Assembly: GCA_028278505.1 (NCBI GenBank)
Contig: JANQEG010000138.1
Span: 1-48,179, forward strand
From: Rhodobiaceae bacterium
Lineage (GTDB): Bacteria > Pseudomonadota > Alphaproteobacteria > Rhizobiales > JAKPQE01
Reading direction: 5' to 3'
DNA length: 48,179 bases
The position numbers and the translations under genes are program-made. Below the pieces are notes generated by a model, which saw only the letters and a list, made by a program, of their open reading frames with translations, had not been told where the DNA came from and searched no databases. Shown here one piece after another: positions 1-8,442 of the stretch (the stretch's first letter is position 1; the number at the start of each line of letters is the position of its first letter).

Positions 1-104
1 AACAGCCCACAGGACCGCGCTTTCCTGCAAAACCGAAACCTCCAATCCCCCAAAAATCCCAATTCAATCAATGTCGTGAGAATTCTTCACGGAGAACTAG
101 CTGT

Positions 105-938
105 TTATCCCCTAACTTCTACACCCTGCATATATGCGCGCCCAGTATGATTCTCAATAATTTTAAACTTATCCGTTGCGTCCAGCGTAATCATATATGC
201 ATGATGTACCGTCAAGACTAAATCTTGTAGTGTGTTATCATGCTCCAATGCAATAATATTGTCTCCAAATATCCTTTGCGCTTCGGCTAAACTGATATGC
301 CGGCCGTGTGAAAATGTATTTTTCTTCTCCGTAAGTTGGGTTACAATATTCCTGACAATTTTAGGGTCATGATTGTCTTTATACATATTTTGCGTAAGGA
401 ATCGCGTCGCCATTTTTTTTGACCACTTGATAGCGTTTTCGCATTCTGTAATAAATCCGGGTCTAATTTGCTCAAGGACGGGTCGCCAGACTAGCGCATT
501 AGATGGATCGTCTTGAATTTCCTTTTTTATTTTATCGATTTCTTGCAAAAGGCCAGTGGCCGCCATGCCGCCAAATTGCGGATCAATTGGACCGATACTG
601 GATTGTTTTCCCATTAGGATTTTTGAGCAAGACAGAGTGATTAGCGTACCGCCAGACATTGCAATTTGTGGCACTATTGCTCGAATATCAGTGCCAAACA
701 TCTCGGCGAGATAATCTACAATGGATTCAGTAGCCGCCATATCCCCACCTGGGGTATGAAGTAGTAAATCCAAGCCTCTTTTTCGGTCAAGCTTGTGCAC
801 CACCGACATTATACCATTTTTGTCAGTATCATTTATGCCGACGGGTAAATCAAAATCCCAAACCAGTTTTTCTTTTTGTAGCCAGCCAGAGTAATAAGCA
901 ATTACGTTTCTCTTGGTATAATTACTTAGTTTCTTCAA
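105..938 (-). CDS. SDH_sah-family serine proteinase (ClpP/SppA-like fold)
   Basis: A 277-residue cytosolic protein with no signal peptide or membrane segment. It has the crotonase/ClpP-type protease pattern: a TPGGD loop at residues 62-66 for the oxyanion hole, and MSGGT at 94-98, whose Ser95 is the likely nucleophile, followed by an SSIGPIDPQ segment. This matches the 'serine dehydrogenase proteinase' family, whose members are found in archaea and scattered through bacterial genomic islands. The coding sequence is clearly AT-rich with many A- or T-ending codons, unlike the very GC-rich genes that begin at 1391, so recent transfer is likely. No partner gene is visible because the window starts 104 bases past its stop. 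The family call is fairly firm; the substrate is unknown. Confidence 0.72.
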   Translation of the reverse strand: MKKLSNYTKRNVIAYYSGWLQKEKLVWDFDLPVGINDTDKNGIMSVVHKLDRKRGLDLLLHTPGGDMAATESIVDYLAEMFGTDIRAIVPQIAMSGGTLITLSCSKILMGKQSSIGPIDPQFGGMAATGLLQEIDKIKKEIQDDPSNALVWRPVLEQIRPGFITECENAIKWSKKMATRFLTQNMYKDNHDPKIVRNIVTQLTEKKNTFSHGRHISLAEAQRIFGDNIIALEHDNTLQDLVLTVHHAYMITLDATDKFKIIENHTGRAYMQGVEVRG

Positions 939-1390
939 ATATTTTCTTCTAATAACGTCATGTGTATTCGCTTTTTTGTTTCCTCAAGTAATTCATTCCA
1001 TCCGGCCACAATTCTACCCCGAGTTGCTTGCTGGATAAGTTACAATATACCTCGTTTGTCCTTTACGCCGCGCCATCATGCGGGAAATGCGCTCAAAACG
1101 GCTGATATTGTCCAACGAATCATGCGGTTCATTTTCTTGCTCTTTGGTTGTGTTAACTTCGCTCTGTGATTGGTTTTTTTCCATGACCCCGGCCTTTCTT
1201 TATTTTTGCTGCATTATAGCACAAACCAATTGGGGGTTAATAAGCCATTAATCTGGGTAGCGTTTCGGTTTGAGTTCTGCCCCTGTTTATCATTCACTGC
1301 CCCCTCCCCATCCCCATTTTCCGCTAATATGCCGCCGATGGCGGATCGCCCGACCGGAGTGATCGCGCCTCACCCGCCGGGAGCCCCGAA
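939..1390. other. AT-rich intergenic gap, island boundary
   Basis: This stretch lies between the divergent proteinase gene and the CDF gene. Base composition shifts from AT-rich to the GC-rich host style at about 1330. Two short open frames occur here, but neither has a ribosome binding site, host codon use or a recognisable product, so I see no gene. Promoters for both flanking genes presumably lie here. Confidence 0.4.
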
Positions 1391-2764
1391 ATGCAGGACG
1401 AAAAAGAACGGGTCGCGCTGACCTCGATCTTCGCCAGCGGCGGGCTGACGATCGCGAAATTCACCGTCGGCATCACCTCGGGCAGCCTCGGCGTCCTTTC
1501 CGAGGCGATCCATAGCCTGCTCGATTTCGGCGCCACCACGCTCACCTATTTCGCCGTGCGTATCAGTGGCCGGCCGGCCGACGACACCCACCATTACGGC
1601 CACGCCAAGGTGGAGAGCGTAGTTGCGCTGATCGAAACCGGCCTCCTCTTCCTCACCAGCATCTGGATCATTTATGAGGCCGGCCGCCGGCTCATAAGCG
1701 GCGTCCACGAGGTCGAGGCGACGTTCTGGGCAATCGCCGTCATTATCGTCGCGATCATCGTCGACTTTTTCCGCGCCCGCGCGCTCAACCGAACGGCGAA
1801 GGCGACCGGCAGCCAGGCGCTCGCCGCCGATGCGCTGCATTTCTCCTCCGACATGCTGAGTTCGGGCGTAGTCCTCGTCGGGCTCGGCGCCGTTGCGCTG
1901 GGGTTTCCGGTGGCCGACCTCATTGCCGCCGTCGGCGTCGCCATCTTCGTCATGCTCGCGGGATACCGGCTCGGCCGCCGTACCATCGACACATTGATGG
2001 ACGCCGCCCCGGAAGGCGCGGTCGAGCGCATCCGCGAAATCGTCGGCGAGATCCCGGGCGTCGTCGAGATCGAGCGCCTGCGGGTGCGCCCGGCCGGCCC
2101 CATCCTCTTTGTCGATCTCGAGGTCGGCGTCGCCCGAACGCGGCCGCTCGACCAGGTGAGCGCGCTGACGGCGATGATCCGGCGGGCGATCATCGCCGAA
2201 ATGCCCGAAGCCGAGCCGGCCGTCATCGCCCATCCGCGCGTGCTCGACGACGAGACGGTGCACGACCGCATCATGGTGATCGCCCGAAACCGCGGCCTCG
2301 CCATCCATCACGTCATCGTCCAGGCGCTGGACGACCGGCTGTCGGCCTCCTTCGATCTCGAGGTCGACGGCGCGCTGCCGCTCGGCGAGGCCCATGAGAT
2401 TGCCTCCGGACTCGAGGCGGCGATCGTCGCCGAGATCGGCCCCGAAATCGAGGTCGAAACCCATATCGAGCCGGCCCAGAGCCGCAACCTCGCCGGCACC
2501 GACCTTGGCGCCGACGAAATCGCCGAAATGGCGGCGGAGCTGGCCGGCCAGGCCGGGGAATACGGTATTGACGACGTCCACAATCTGCGCGTGCGCCGCA
2601 CCCCGGAAGGGCTGATCGTCAATTTCCACTGCCGCTTCGATCCCTCCCGCTCGGTCGCCGACGTGCACGAGGCCGTTGACCGGCTGGAGCGCGGCGCGCG
2701 GGCGCGCTGGCCCGAAATCCACCGCATTGTCGGCCATGCCGAACCGGGTCGCACAAAGCCGTGA
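1391..2764 (+). CDS. Cation diffusion facilitator (CDF) transporter with long C-terminal region
   Basis: An inner-membrane metal/proton antiporter, probably exporting Zn2+, Fe2+ or another divalent cation. The 457 residues start with hydrophobic helices carrying the CDF metal sites: HSLLD near residues 41-45, DDTHHYGH near 64-71 and HFSSD near 150-154. After about residue 200 comes a soluble part of about 250 residues, much longer than the roughly 90-residue dimerisation domain of a standard CDF protein. It appears to hold repeated ferredoxin-like modules. The ATG at 1391 follows a GGGAG-like site. The frame on the opposite strand is a codon-bias shadow. Metal specificity cannot be read from the sequence. 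Confidence 0.88.
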   Translation: MQDEKERVALTSIFASGGLTIAKFTVGITSGSLGVLSEAIHSLLDFGATTLTYFAVRISGRPADDTHHYGHAKVESVVALIETGLLFLTSIWIIYEAGRRLISGVHEVEATFWAIAVIIVAIIVDFFRARALNRTAKATGSQALAADALHFSSDMLSSGVVLVGLGAVALGFPVADLIAAVGVAIFVMLAGYRLGRRTIDTLMDAAPEGAVERIREIVGEIPGVVEIERLRVRPAGPILFVDLEVGVARTRPLDQVSALTAMIRRAIIAEMPEAEPAVIAHPRVLDDETVHDRIMVIARNRGLAIHHVIVQALDDRLSASFDLEVDGALPLGEAHEIASGLEAAIVAEIGPEIEVETHIEPAQSRNLAGTDLGADEIAEMAAELAGQAGEYGIDDVHNLRVRRTPEGLIVNFHCRFDPSRSVADVHEAVDRLERGARARWPEIHRIVGHAEPGRTKP

Positions 2765-2942
2765 CCGGACGCAGAGCGGCGAAGCCCGCGACAAAATGCG
2801 ATTAGAACTTCACGCGGTCTTGAAAAGAACCGTCATGCGTTTTGTCGCAAAATATGGTCATAGTGTCTGCGGGGGTAACGGCGGTGGCCGGTCCGGCCGG
2901 CCGCGCCGATGAAATTTGTCTATGCAGAAGGAGCAGACAGTG

Positions 2943-3389
2943 ATGACGTTTCGCGCCGCAATTCTCGGATTTGCCGCACTCAGCGCCGCCGCCACCATGG
3001 CCGTGGCGTCCGACGACCCGATCAAGACCCGCAAGGCGATGATGAAATCGGTCGGTGACTCGATGAAGGTGGTCGTGCCCATGGTCAAGGGCGAGGTGGA
3101 CTATGATGCCATGAAGGCCGAACAGGCGATACGCGTCATCCAGGACGTCGCGACCAACGTGGTCAACTATTTCCCGGCCGGCAGCGAGACCGGCGGCGAG
3201 ACCGAAGCCGCGCCGAAAATCTGGGAAGACATGGCCGGCTTCAAAGCCAGTGCCGCCAGCCTTGAGGCCGATGCCGGTGCCGCGGCCACCGCCGCCGCCG
3301 GCGGACTCGACGCGTTCCGCGCCGCCTTCGGCAAGATGGCCGGCAATTGCAAGGCCTGCCACGAAGACTACCGAATCAAGAAGAACTAA
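2943..3389 (+). CDS. Cytochrome c' (class II c-type cytochrome)
   Basis: A periplasmic four-helix-bundle cytochrome of about 148 residues. It has a signal peptide ending near AVAS-DDP and one heme site, CKACH, close to the C-terminus, which is the class II arrangement. Members of this family bind NO or transfer electrons. The frame opens further upstream with TTG at 2916, but AAGGAG at 2928-2933 is spaced correctly for the ATG at 2943, which also gives a proper signal peptide. A 6-bp perfect hairpin (3388-3402) overlaps the stop. The next gene encodes another c-type cytochrome in the same direction, suggesting a shared redox role. Confidence 0.88.
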   Translation: MTFRAAILGFAALSAAATMAVASDDPIKTRKAMMKSVGDSMKVVVPMVKGEVDYDAMKAEQAIRVIQDVATNVVNYFPAGSETGGETEAAPKIWEDMAGFKASAASLEADAGAAATAAAGGLDAFRAAFGKMAGNCKACHEDYRIKKN

Positions 3390-3571
3390 TACCGGCGGTA
3401 TTTGCACTTGATGTCGCAGAAGATGGGAATTCGCGGATCGTCCTCGTGATTTCCTGATCAGCAAGAGTCGATGTCAAATTCCTTGGTATGATTCGATGAT
3501 GCGCCGCGTGGCGTAACGCTTAGGCGGGCGGCCTTTTGAGGCCGCCCGAAACCGCATGGGGATCGGAGACG

Positions 3572-4513
3572 ATGCGGCGGTATCTGATTGCGATCATCGG
3601 CCTTGCGGCGGTCGCCGGGGCCGCGTTCTGGCTGCTGACCGAGCCGTCGCTGCTGCCGCCGCCGGACGTGCCGGAGAAGGCGCCCGATCTCGCCAATGGC
3701 GAGTACATGTTCTTCGCCGGCGGCTGCGCCTCCTGCCATGCTGCGCCCGGCGCCAAGGGCGAGGCCAAGCTGCGGCTGACCGGCGGCCTTGAAATGAAGA
3801 CGCATTTCGGCACCTTCAACGTGCCCAATATCTCGCCCGACCGAGAAGCCGGCATCGGCGGCTGGACCAATGCCGATTTCGTCGCCGCCATGACCCGCGG
3901 CGTCTCGCCGGACGGGCGCCACTATTATCCGGCCTTCCCCTACACCTCCTACCAGCGCATGACGGCCGCAGACCTGATCGACCTCAAGGGCTTTATTGAT
4001 TCGCTGCCGCCGGTCGCCACGGCGGTCGCCGATCACGATTTGCGCTTTCCGTTCAGCATCCGCCGCGGGCTGGGCCTGTGGAAGCTGGTCTATCTCGACG
4101 GCATGGAATTTACGCCGGACCCGGCGCTGAACGCCGAACAGAACCGCGGCGCCTATCTGGCCACCGGCCCCGGCCATTGCATCGAATGCCACAGCCCGCG
4201 CGACCCGTTCGGCGGGCTCGACCGCGGCCGCGCCTTTGCCGGCGGGCCGGCCGCGGAGGGCGACGGCTGGGTGCCGAATCTGACGCCCGATCCGACCGGG
4301 CTCGCCGACTGGTCGGCAAGGGAGATCGCCAGCTCGCTGAAGGACGGCTTCCTGCCCGATTTCGATTCCTTCGGCGGCGCCATGGTGGCGGTGCAGGAGA
4401 ACACCGCCCGGCTCACCGATGCCGACCGGGCGGCGATCGCGGCGTTCCTGAAATCGCTGCGTCCGATCGCCAACGCGCCGGCGCCGAAACCGGCCGCCTC
4501 AGACGGCGGATAG
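3572..4513 (+). CDS. Membrane-anchored diheme cytochrome c
   Basis: This protein is about 313 residues long. It has an N-terminal uncleaved anchor or signal helix (residues 3-20) and two class I heme motifs, CASCH near residue 50 and CIECH near residue 205, each followed by cytochrome-like sequence. It resembles the cytochrome subunits that take electrons from periplasmic dehydrogenases and pass them to the respiratory chain. No dehydrogenase gene is adjacent, so the donor is unknown. The ATG at 3572 is preceded by GGAG; an in-frame ATG at 3536 is open but would place a charged leader before the helix. Neighbours are a cytochrome c' upstream and a caspase-fold protein downstream. Confidence 0.85.
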   Translation: MRRYLIAIIGLAAVAGAAFWLLTEPSLLPPPDVPEKAPDLANGEYMFFAGGCASCHAAPGAKGEAKLRLTGGLEMKTHFGTFNVPNISPDREAGIGGWTNADFVAAMTRGVSPDGRHYYPAFPYTSYQRMTAADLIDLKGFIDSLPPVATAVADHDLRFPFSIRRGLGLWKLVYLDGMEFTPDPALNAEQNRGAYLATGPGHCIECHSPRDPFGGLDRGRAFAGGPAAEGDGWVPNLTPDPTGLADWSAREIASSLKDGFLPDFDSFGGAMVAVQENTARLTDADRAAIAAFLKSLRPIANAPAPKPAASDGG

Positions 4514-4686
4514 AAACGCTTTCGAATTCGCCTCCAAGCCGCGATGCCGCGGTTCCAAAGCCGCCGCTAAGGCTCTATATCAAAAGTGATCGGCGCAGCC
4601 GAAACCAGGCGCTCCGACCACAACCGCTCCGGGCGGCCGCCCGGGCGGACCGGCGCCGCCGCCGCCAAACCCGCAAGGTCGTCCCG

Positions 4687-6282
4687 ATGTCCCTCCGCCT
4701 CCCGTTGCAACGGATTTTTCCTGCCCTGGTCCTGGCCGCCGCAGCGATGCTGATCTCGCCGGTTGCTGCGCGCGCCGACCTCTTCGGCCTGACGATCGGC
4801 ATCGACGACTATACCGGATCGGCCAACGATCTTTCCGGCGCCGTCAATGATGCCGTCGTCATCGCCGAGGCGCTGCGCAATGCCGGCGCGGCGCAGGTCG
4901 TCACCCTCGTCAACGACCAGGCCAACAAGGACGCGATCGAGCGGGCCCTGTCCGCCCTTCTCGACATCGCCAAGGCCGACGACATTGTCGTCATCTCCTA
5001 TTCCGGCCATGGCGGCCGCGGCAAGACCGGCGCGATCCGCGACCTCGTATTTTATCTCGGCGGCTATACCCCGCGCGGGCCGGGCACGCGCGAGCGCATT
5101 CTCGATCGCGAGCTCGCCCGCTGGCTGAGCACCGCCGCCGAAGCCTCGATCCGCCTGATCCTCATTGCCGACACCGGATATGCCGCAAGGCTCGATCGCG
5201 AGGCCGATGCCGGCAGGCTGCGTTTCCGCACCGCCCAGTTCGGCGCGCTCGATCCGGCCGAAGACCAGTTGCAACTGCCCGAAGGCGAAGGCCCGACCTC
5301 GGTCAACGCGCTCTCCACCGTCATGCGGCTGCAGGCGGCCGCCGCCGATGCCGGAATGGCCGAGATCATGGTCGGCGGCAAATGGCACGGCGCCCTGTCC
5401 GTTGCCTTTTCGCGGGCGATCGCCGGCAACGCCGATTCGAACGGCAACCGTGAGATCACCGCAACCGAGCTTGCGCCTTACGTTGCGCGGGCGGTCGCGT
5501 TTCTGACCGAATACCGGCAGCGCCCGGTCGTCTTCGTGCCGCGGAATCCGGATGAGGACGAGGAAGAACCGCTGGTCCGGCTTCCCGAAGACGACGGCAA
5601 GACGGAAGAGGCGTCGACAGGTGAGGCCGCGGCGGAAGCCGAGACGCCTTTGCCGCCGATCGCGCTTCTCGTCGACGGCGATCCGCCGCCTGGTCTTGGC
5701 GAGCGCGCCGATGCTGCGATCGTCACCGACGCCGAGGAGGCCGATCTGATCTGGTCGCCGCAGACCGGCAGTGTGCGCCATCGCCTCGGCGGCATGATTG
5801 CCGAGGGCATTGACGGCGACGCGATCGGCGCCGTCATCGGCAAATGGGCGGCGCTCGATATCCTGAAGTCGGCGGCGCTCGCCAATCCCCTCGATCTTTA
5901 CGCCGCAAGCGGCAACCGGACGTACAAGCCGGGCAATATCGCCCAGATCCGCCTGCTTGGCGCAAAACAGCCAGCCTTGACCCTGTTCAATCTGGCACCC
6001 GACGGCCGCGTCGAATTCCTGGTCCCGGCCAACGCCGCCGAAGCCGGCTATGACTGGACGGGCGGCGTCTTTTCCGAACGCTACAGGATCGGCGGCACGG
6101 CGTTTGGCGCCGACCATCTGATCGCGATCGCCTCGCCGGCGCCGCTGACCGAACTGCACAAGACGCTGAAACTGATGGCATCGACCGGGGACAATTCCGG
6201 CCTTGCGGCGGCACTCGCCGCCGAAATCGGCAAGGCGGACATTGCCGTCGGCATTGCCGGCATCTATTCGGTGGCGGAATAA
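4687..6282 (+). CDS. Secreted caspase-fold (peptidase C14-like) protein without catalytic cysteine
   Basis: A 531-residue protein with a signal peptide cleaved near ARA-DLFG (about residue 30). The caspase-like domain (about 32-270) has the conserved histidine in YSGHGG (His108). Where active members carry the nucleophile after an aspartate (DxC), this one reads ADTGY at 161-165, putting glycine at the cysteine position. The whole protein contains no cysteine. A calcium-loop-like DSNGN segment near residue 254 is typical of bacterial caspase homologues. The C-terminal half, with NLAPDGRVEFLVP near 435-447, resembles DUF4384. The product is therefore most likely a periplasmic pseudo-protease used for binding or scaffolding. 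The ATG at 4687 is chosen because it begins the signal peptide; the frame stays open upstream. Confidence 0.8.
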   Translation: MSLRLPLQRIFPALVLAAAAMLISPVAARADLFGLTIGIDDYTGSANDLSGAVNDAVVIAEALRNAGAAQVVTLVNDQANKDAIERALSALLDIAKADDIVVISYSGHGGRGKTGAIRDLVFYLGGYTPRGPGTRERILDRELARWLSTAAEASIRLILIADTGYAARLDREADAGRLRFRTAQFGALDPAEDQLQLPEGEGPTSVNALSTVMRLQAAAADAGMAEIMVGGKWHGALSVAFSRAIAGNADSNGNREITATELAPYVARAVAFLTEYRQRPVVFVPRNPDEDEEEPLVRLPEDDGKTEEASTGEAAAEAETPLPPIALLVDGDPPPGLGERADAAIVTDAEEADLIWSPQTGSVRHRLGGMIAEGIDGDAIGAVIGKWAALDILKSAALANPLDLYAASGNRTYKPGNIAQIRLLGAKQPALTLFNLAPDGRVEFLVPANAAEAGYDWTGGVFSERYRIGGTAFGADHLIAIASPAPLTELHKTLKLMASTGDNSGLAAALAAEIGKADIAVGIAGIYSVAE

Positions 6283-6318
6283 GCGGCGTTTTCGGAGACC
6301 GCCGACAATCCCGATGTC

Positions 6319-6412
6319 GTCATTGCGAGGAGCCGAAGGCGACGAAGCAATCCAGTTCTGATCCAGTGGCCCTGGATTGCTTCCCCCGGCTTTTCGCCGG
6401 GGTCGCAATGAC
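6319..6412. repeat. Palindromic repeat family A, copy 1
   Basis: A 94-bp element bounded by the 10-bp inverted ends GTCATTGCGA and TCGCAATGAC. Inside are hairpins around AGCAATCCAG and CTGGATTGCTT. Further copies lie at 44085-44178 and 46238-46330, with a decayed copy near 25093-25185. All are intergenic. Confidence 0.8.
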
Positions 6413-6492
6413 GATAATAGTAGGCCGCTATTGCGCGGCGCTGACGAGCGCCGCTTGTTATGATTATCACTCCGGATACCCCCCCCACACCT

Positions 6493-6626
6493 TTCCCGCG
6501 AAAGCGGGAATCCAATGGCGGTGACCATCGGTATTAAGGTGGTTTGGTGAAAACCGGACATTGCCCTGATCAAAGCCGGCATACCGTGTCGAGAGGGACA
6601 ATTGACCCCCGTGTTCACGGGGGCGG
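6493..6626. repeat. Palindromic repeat family D, copy 1
   Basis: A bipartite element: a hairpin CCCGCGAAAGCGGG followed by TCCAATGG, and about 100 bp later a hairpin CCCCCGTGTTCACGGGGG. The same two hairpins in the same order recur at 32151-32284. Confidence 0.65.
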
Positions 6627-6690
6627 TGATTGTGTTTTGCGCTTGGTCCAAGCGGCTACGTGCACGGGCTATGCCGCTCGCCTACCACCC

Positions 6691-7284
6691 TCACCCAAAC
6701 ACCTTCGGATGCCGCGCCTTAAGCGCGTAGCCGAGCGCCACGGTCTTCAGATCGTTGATCTTGCCGGCCTCAAGCAGACGCCAGAACGCGTCCGCACGCA
6801 TCTCGACGACCTCGATATCCTCGTCCTCATGGGTCAGCCCGGCGCGGGCGACGGCGTCGCCATGGCGATAGCGGGCGAGAAAGAGCGCCAGCTTTTCGGT
6901 GATCGAACCGGGCGAGCAATAGGCATCGGCGACCGGGTCGAGATCGGTGATGCGGCAGCCGGTCTCCTCCATCGCCTCGCGGGCGATGCAGGCCGCGGCA
7001 TCGTCGTCGCCGGCCTCGATGAGCCCGGCGATCGCTTCCAGCACGAAACCGTCTTCACCGGCGAGATGAACCGGCAGCCGCAATTGCCGCACCAGCAGCA
7101 CGGTGCGCGCCTCCGGATCGAAGGGAAGGGCTGCGGCGGCGATGCCGTGGTCGCGGATTTCGTGGCGCAGGGTACGGACGGAACCGTCGGCATGGCGGAC
7201 ATCGGCGATGACCACGTCGACCCGCGACCAGCCGTCATAGACGCGCTCCCGCGAGCGTATGGTGATGTCATCCGAACTCGTCAT
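6691..7284 (-). CDS. NUDIX hydrolase, YffH/AdpP-like
   Basis: A 197-residue hydrolase predicted to cleave nucleoside-diphosphate-linked substrates such as ADP-ribose or GDP-sugars in the cytosol. A NUDIX box is present (residues 88-111, with AREAMEETG). It departs slightly from the consensus: aspartates replace the first glutamate and the spacing is one residue longer. The segment VLLVRQLRLPV ahead of the box is typical of the YffH/AdpP group. The start at 7284 follows GGGAAGGGGG. It is the last gene of a same-strand run behind tgt, with 21 bases between them, and may be co-transcribed with it. Confidence 0.82.
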   Translation of the reverse strand: MTSSDDITIRSRERVYDGWSRVDVVIADVRHADGSVRTLRHEIRDHGIAAAALPFDPEARTVLLVRQLRLPVHLAGEDGFVLEAIAGLIEAGDDDAAACIAREAMEETGCRITDLDPVADAYCSPGSITEKLALFLARYRHGDAVARAGLTHEDEDIEVVEMRADAFWRLLEAGKINDLKTVALGYALKARHPKVFG

Positions 7285-7305
7285 CGAGCCCCCTTCCCGG
7301 CCGGT

Positions 7306-8442
7306 TCACGGCCGCGGCGCCAGATCGCCGGCCGCCCAGCCGGCGCGCGCATCGGCAGAGTAGTCAGCGAACCGGCCCGCCGTGATCGCCTCGCGGGCGC
7401 CGGCCATCAGATCTTGGTAGTAATGGAGATTGTTCCAGGTCAAAAGCATGGCGCCGAGCATCTCGCCGGCCTTGACCAGATGATGGAGGTAGGCTCGCGA
7501 ATAGTCGCGCGCCGCCGGGCAGTCGCGCGCCTCTTCAAGCGGCCGCGGATCATCGGCGTGGCGGGCGTTCTTCAGGTTTATCTTGCCATGACGCGTGAAC
7601 GCGATGCCGTGCCGGGCGTTGCGGGTCGGCATCACGCAGTCGAACATGTCGACGCCGCGGGCGATCGCCGCAAGAAGATCGTCGGGGGTGCCGACGCCCA
7701 TCAGATAGCGCGGCCGGTCGGCCGGCAGCGCCGGCGCCGTCGCCTCCAGCACCCGCAGCATCGTCGCCTGCGGCTCGCCGACCGCAAGCCCGCCAATGGC
7801 ATAGCCGGGCAAATCCATGTCGACGAGCGCGGCGGCAGACAAAAGCCGCAGGCGCTCGATATCGCCGCCCTGGACGATGCCGAAAAGTGCGGCGTCGTCG
7901 CGGCGGCCGAAAGCGGCGCGGCAGCGCTCGGCCCAGACGAGCGACAATTCCATCGCCCGCGCGATTTCGGCTTCTGAGGCCGGCAGCGCCACGCATTCAT
8001 CGAGCTGCATGACGATGTCGGCGCCGAGCAGGGTCTGGATTTCGATCGAACGCTCCGGGGTCAAATCGTAGGTGGCGCCGTCGAGATGGCTCTGGAAGGT
8101 GACGCCGCGCTCATCGAGATTGCGCAGCTTCGCCAGCGACATCACCTGGAAGCCGCCGGAATCGGTCAGGATGGGATACGGCCAGTTCATGAAGCGGTGC
8201 AGCCCGCCAAGCGCGGCGATCCGCTCCGCGCCCGGGCGCAGCATCAAATGGTAGGTGTTGCCGAGCACGATATCGGCGCCGAGTTCCCGGACCTGTCCGG
8301 GATAGATCGCCTTGACGCTCGCCGCCGTGCCGACCGGCATGAAGGCCGGCGTGCGGATCGTCCCGCGCGACGTTGTGATTTCGCCGCGCCGGGCGGCGCC
8401 GTCCGCGGCCAGCAGCCGAAATTTTAAGGCGCCGCCGCTCAT
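7306..8442 (-). CDS. tgt: tRNA-guanine transglycosylase
   Basis: Exchanges guanine-34 for the queuine precursor in tRNAs for Tyr, His, Asn and Asp. At 378 residues it has normal length and all main motifs: [11 protein letters not shown] with Asp94, and [17 protein letters not shown] with the probable nucleophile Asp268. It is unusual at the C-terminal zinc site. By alignment to the E. coli ligands C302, C304, C307 and H333, this protein has Arg306, Cys308, Ala311 and Asn337, so only one ligand remains, although the surrounding sequence (SRAYLHHL) is intact. Its start overlaps the queA stop by four bases (ATGA), so the two are translationally coupled. Confidence 0.95.
   Translation of the reverse strand: MSGGALKFRLLAADGAARRGEITTSRGTIRTPAFMPVGTAASVKAIYPGQVRELGADIVLGNTYHLMLRPGAERIAALGGLHRFMNWPYPILTDSGGFQVMSLAKLRNLDERGVTFQSHLDGATYDLTPERSIEIQTLLGADIVMQLDECVALPASEAEIARAMELSLVWAERCRAAFGRRDDAALFGIVQGGDIERLRLLSAAALVDMDLPGYAIGGLAVGEPQATMLRVLEATAPALPADRPRYLMGVGTPDDLLAAIARGVDMFDCVMPTRNARHGIAFTRHGKINLKNARHADDPRPLEEARDCPAARDYSRAYLHHLVKAGEMLGAMLLTWNNLHYYQDLMAGAREAITAGRFADYSADARAGWAAGDLAPRP

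Larger units (their letters stand above)
6283..6690. other. Intergenic gap filled with palindromic repeats
   Basis: The gap lies between the stop of the caspase-fold gene and the stop of the convergent NUDIX gene. It contains one copy of the GTCATTGCGA-ended element (6319-6412) and one copy of the CCCGCGAAAGCGGG/CCCCCGTGTTCACGGGGG element (6493-6626). No coding sequence is supported. Confidence 0.6.

Noticed and set aside
960-1421. Two short plus-strand frames before the CDF gene
   Set aside because: No ribosome binding site, mixed composition across the island boundary and no recognisable product.
1370-2794. Open frame of about 474 codons on the minus strand opposite the CDF gene
   Set aside because: It mirrors the high-GC codon pattern of the real gene, is rich in Asp, Gly, Arg and Ala without domain features, and has no binding site.
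4567-6651. Open frame of about 694 codons opposite the caspase-fold gene
   Set aside because: Antisense shadow; Gly/Arg/Asp-rich low-complexity translation, while the plus strand encodes a protein with signal peptide and recognised domains.
6544-7977. Open plus-strand frame across NUDIX and tgt
   Set aside because: Covers two well-supported minus-strand genes and the repeat region; no family resemblance.
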